In this document: piece after piece, positions 61,337 to 64,000 of the stretch
Position numbering within the stretch: position 1 is the first letter of the stretch
Layout: each line of letters starts with the position of its first letter
From: Anagrus nilaparvatae
Lineage: Eukaryota > Arthropoda > Insecta > Hymenoptera > Mymaridae
DNA length: 64,000 nucleotides
NCBI GenBank assembly: GCA_022575985.1
Contig: JAKSXM010000272.1
Span: forward strand, 22,316,501-22,380,500
Direction: 5' to 3'
Translations under genes and position numbers: made by a program
The notes under the pieces: generated by a model
What the model was told of the DNA's origin: nothing
What the model saw: only the letters and a program-made list of their open reading frames with translations
Database searches by the model: none

Positions 61337-63643
61337 TTGTTTTTCTTACTCAAACGATTGCAAATAATCTGAAACGTAAACATTTTTTTTTGTTATTTTT
61401 TTAGCATATATATATATAATATAGTATATATTATGTGCGCCGTAGTAAAATGAAAAATAAGTTTTTTTTTTTTAATACGAAAAGATATTTCTTTACAATT
61501 TTTTTTACGTTTGAAGGCATTTGCAATTTTTTGAGCAAGAGAAAAAATTCTGCTAGTCACAAGCGAAGTTCCGCTAAGAGTATTTTAAATAAAATTTTTA
61601 AGGCAAATACGCTTTTTTTTACAGTGTAATTATTACCAAAAATTTAGCGAAATTCTGTTTTAGTAATACGCCCCTATTTGCTCCATAATATCGCCCAATT
61701 AAATTTTGTTACAAAAGTCTTAACCCAAAAATTAGCTAAGAAATAAATTATGAAATCAGCATCTTCGCAGCTTTACAATACAAAGAGGCGCAGGTATTGA
61801 AAGGCCGCGTAATTGCAGTTTTTATACTCTAAACTGGAGGACGAAAAAAAGTTTTTTAAAATTTATCTGGATTTATTCTAGAAAAATATCAAAATTGGGG
61901 AACAAATTATCACTACATTTTTGGCTTAGTTTACTGTCTTCAAAGCTAGAGTACTGTATCCAGAAGGTGATATAGCCACAGGATATCAAAAAACAGTGTA
62001 AAAATCATATTTCTAAGTACCCATCAGAGTTTTATAAAGTACAAAACTAAAATTATAAACAATTTAATAAAAAAAACGGTTGAATAGATAAATTGCTTTA
62101 TTATTCAAATGCTCAGTAGTACTTAGAAAATAATTTTAGTTTCCAGCTATAATAATAAAAAGTAAAAAAAAAAAATATCAAATATTTTTAAACGAAAATT
62201 GGACAGCATAATCTATACATATATGATGTTTGTAAAAAAAACGTGCGCGAAAATAATATATACTTTATAGCCTAAGGGCTACTTAAAGAAAAAGAGATAA
62301 AAATATCAACTCAAAAGAGTTAAGAATAAAGATAGAAAATATTTTTAGGATTCTTACTTTTTTTTTTTTGGTGTTGATGACCAGACACAACACACAGCGG
62401 CAGAAACCTTCAAGTCGGAATTCCTTTCATCTTTTCATCTTCGTCCTTCTTCCTTTCGAAGTTATGAGAGAATATGATGGTTTTCTTCGCGCCTTTTTAT
62501 CTTTTTCTAACACTTTATTTTTTACGATACTTGCATCTTTCTTTATTTTTTGGTCTTATATTTTGTTGCTTTAGGTGCCGCATATACGTGTATGTGTGAT
62601 CGTTTTTTGCAAAATATTTTTTTTTAATACTCTATAGGTAGTTCGTTGAAAAGACCTCGAAAAAATATAAGCGAGCTTCTTTTCTTCGATAATCGATTTT
62701 TCGGATGATGATTACGTTGTCGAATACATATGTACACTACACGTATTTATAACCAAGTCAACACGAAATATGAGTATATTTATTCAAATATCGCAGGTGA
62801 AAAAATGTATGTAAAAAAATTTTTTTTTTTTCAAAAAGAATCATATATTGGACTGTAATTTGTTTTTTTTTGTTGGTATATGTAAAATAATATATATTAA
62901 ATAAGTTTAAAAAAAAAAATCTACATTTAATAAATATATTTTGGCAAAAAAAAAAAATTAAATTTATAAGTTTTTTAAGATCTTTATCTTTTTTTAATGT
63001 GTTATGAAACAACTTGCTTGCTTTTATTTTTGAAATTTTTTCGCCTCTTTTTATTTTTTTAAATTATAGGTTTTATAATCTATAAAATATCCTCATGTTG
63101 GGTTGTATTTAAGCTGAATGTTTTTTTTTTTTTTAATGGCATATGTAAATACTAAAATACTGGTAGCTAATTAACTTTAAAATGTATTTTATTTATATTA
63201 AATATTTATATAGCGAGTAAAACATTGTATATTTAATTATTTTATTAAAATAAATTTTTATTTTTGTTAAATTTTTTGGTTTTTTATTTTGGTTTTAAAG
63301 GCATTTTTTGAGAGCTTGGGTGAATTCAGAAAATGTTGTGGTAAATATTAGAAAAATACTTTTTGCACAATGCGGCGTAAAATTTGGTACTTTGCGTGGA
63401 TTTTTGCACTGTAGAACTAGGAAGAAAAACTTGAGGAAATAAAATCAGAACAAATTTTACTGTCGAAATGGGTATCTCTCGATTTGGGAAGCATCCCGAA
63501 GTAATGCATTTTATATAAATTATCAACTTTTCGTAACGGCGTGATGTATGTATTTGTCAACTTACAACCAGTGGCGGGTCCAGTGGAGAACGAAAGGGTA
63601 TAAATTGAAATTTAATAAATTTAAAACTTTTTCGAAAGTTTAA
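61337..63643. other. Intergenic, no gene recognised
   Basis: AT-rich. The 62370-62620 portion is somewhat more complex, but its 68-aa frame (62368-62574) is Phe/Leu-rich without a domain. At 63572 GTGGCGGGTCCAG resembles an end of the GGCGGAT MITE class without a visible partner. Confidence 0.35.
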
Positions 63644-63880
63644 GGATTAGGGGTGGGTGGTTACATGAAATATCTGGTACCCGACCCAAAAACCTGAGTT
63701 TTTTTTGGATTTTTCTGAGTTTTAATCAGAGAAATTTTAGATTTACTGTAGAACTAAGTATACCTGCAGTCGTTTTTCGAAAAATTTTGGGTTTTACGTA
63801 AAACTTCAACCCTATCTGAAAAAAGCCCGAACTTTCGACCACCTGTCTCAAAATTTGGGTAATCGCACACTCCTAATAGT
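63644..63880. mobile_element. MITE-like repeat, copy B
   Basis: Same orientation and block order as the 55386-55578 copy: GGGTGGGTGGTTAC, ACCCGACCCAAAAA, TTTTTCGAAAAATTTTGGG, CCCTATCTGAAAAAAGCCCG, and an end of GGGTAATCGCACACTCCTA. It is somewhat longer than copy A because of internal length differences. Confidence 0.6.
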
Positions 63881-64000
63881 TGTAAATTCCTCGTTCTATC
63901 TCTCCTATAAGTCTAAAAACGCCAATTTTAAAAAAAATAGTTATCAAATGTCTTAAAAAATGTATTAAAACTTTTGCATGCACATTAATCATAAATACCA

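Overview
The window is AT-rich eukaryotic nuclear DNA, almost certainly from an insect. It holds two host genes with GT-AG introns, insect-type transposon remnants and long poly-A/T and AT tracts, and no operons or bacterial signals. The order cannot be fixed from the sequence; very AT-rich insects such as parasitoid wasps and some hemipterans are plausible.

Two protein-coding host genes are supported. (1) A FoxB-class forkhead transcription factor on the plus strand has coding exons 20471-20689 and 39933-41012. They are joined across a 19,243-bp phase-0 intron that cuts the forkhead domain, giving 432 aa with a Groucho-type eh1 motif near the C-terminus. (2) A prophenoloxidase (PPO) on the minus strand, 49692 down to 45955, has eight exons whose phases all agree and encodes 709 aa with all six copper-binding histidines. 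The Arg-Phe activation-cleavage motif usual in insect PPOs appears to be absent. The two genes are convergent (FoxB ends at 41012, PPO ends at 45955) and have no evident functional link.

Region by region: 1-3830 is a (TG)n microsatellite, a roughly 310-bp tandem satellite and a foldback element. 3830-19790 is intergenic and dominated by very large inverted repeats (4935-6872, 8278-9891, 11433-13753) and small MITE-like pieces. 19790-20470 is the candidate FoxB upstream region. 20690-39932 is the FoxB intron, with two more giant inverted repeats (30302-31688, 34028-35460), a Harbinger-like MITE and copies of dispersed repeats. 41013-45954 is the convergent intergenic region with a second copy of the 34-kb inverted-repeat family. 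45955-49692 is PPO, with a 529-bp TA-flanked MITE in intron 3. 50-59.2 kb is a transposon graveyard: a TIR element carrying a KRBA2-like integrase C-terminal fragment, a broken Copia element, a candidate Copia-type LTR, an internally deleted piggyBac-like element and a 5'-truncated LINE with poly-A tail. 59.2-64 kb is largely unexplained AT-rich sequence with an exact 180-bp tandem duplication.

No CRISPR array, tRNA, rRNA or other RNA gene was recognised. The signals most worth following are the kilobase-scale hairpins, which could be long hairpin-RNA (siRNA) loci or foldback transposons, the derived PPO, and the KRBA2-like TIR element.
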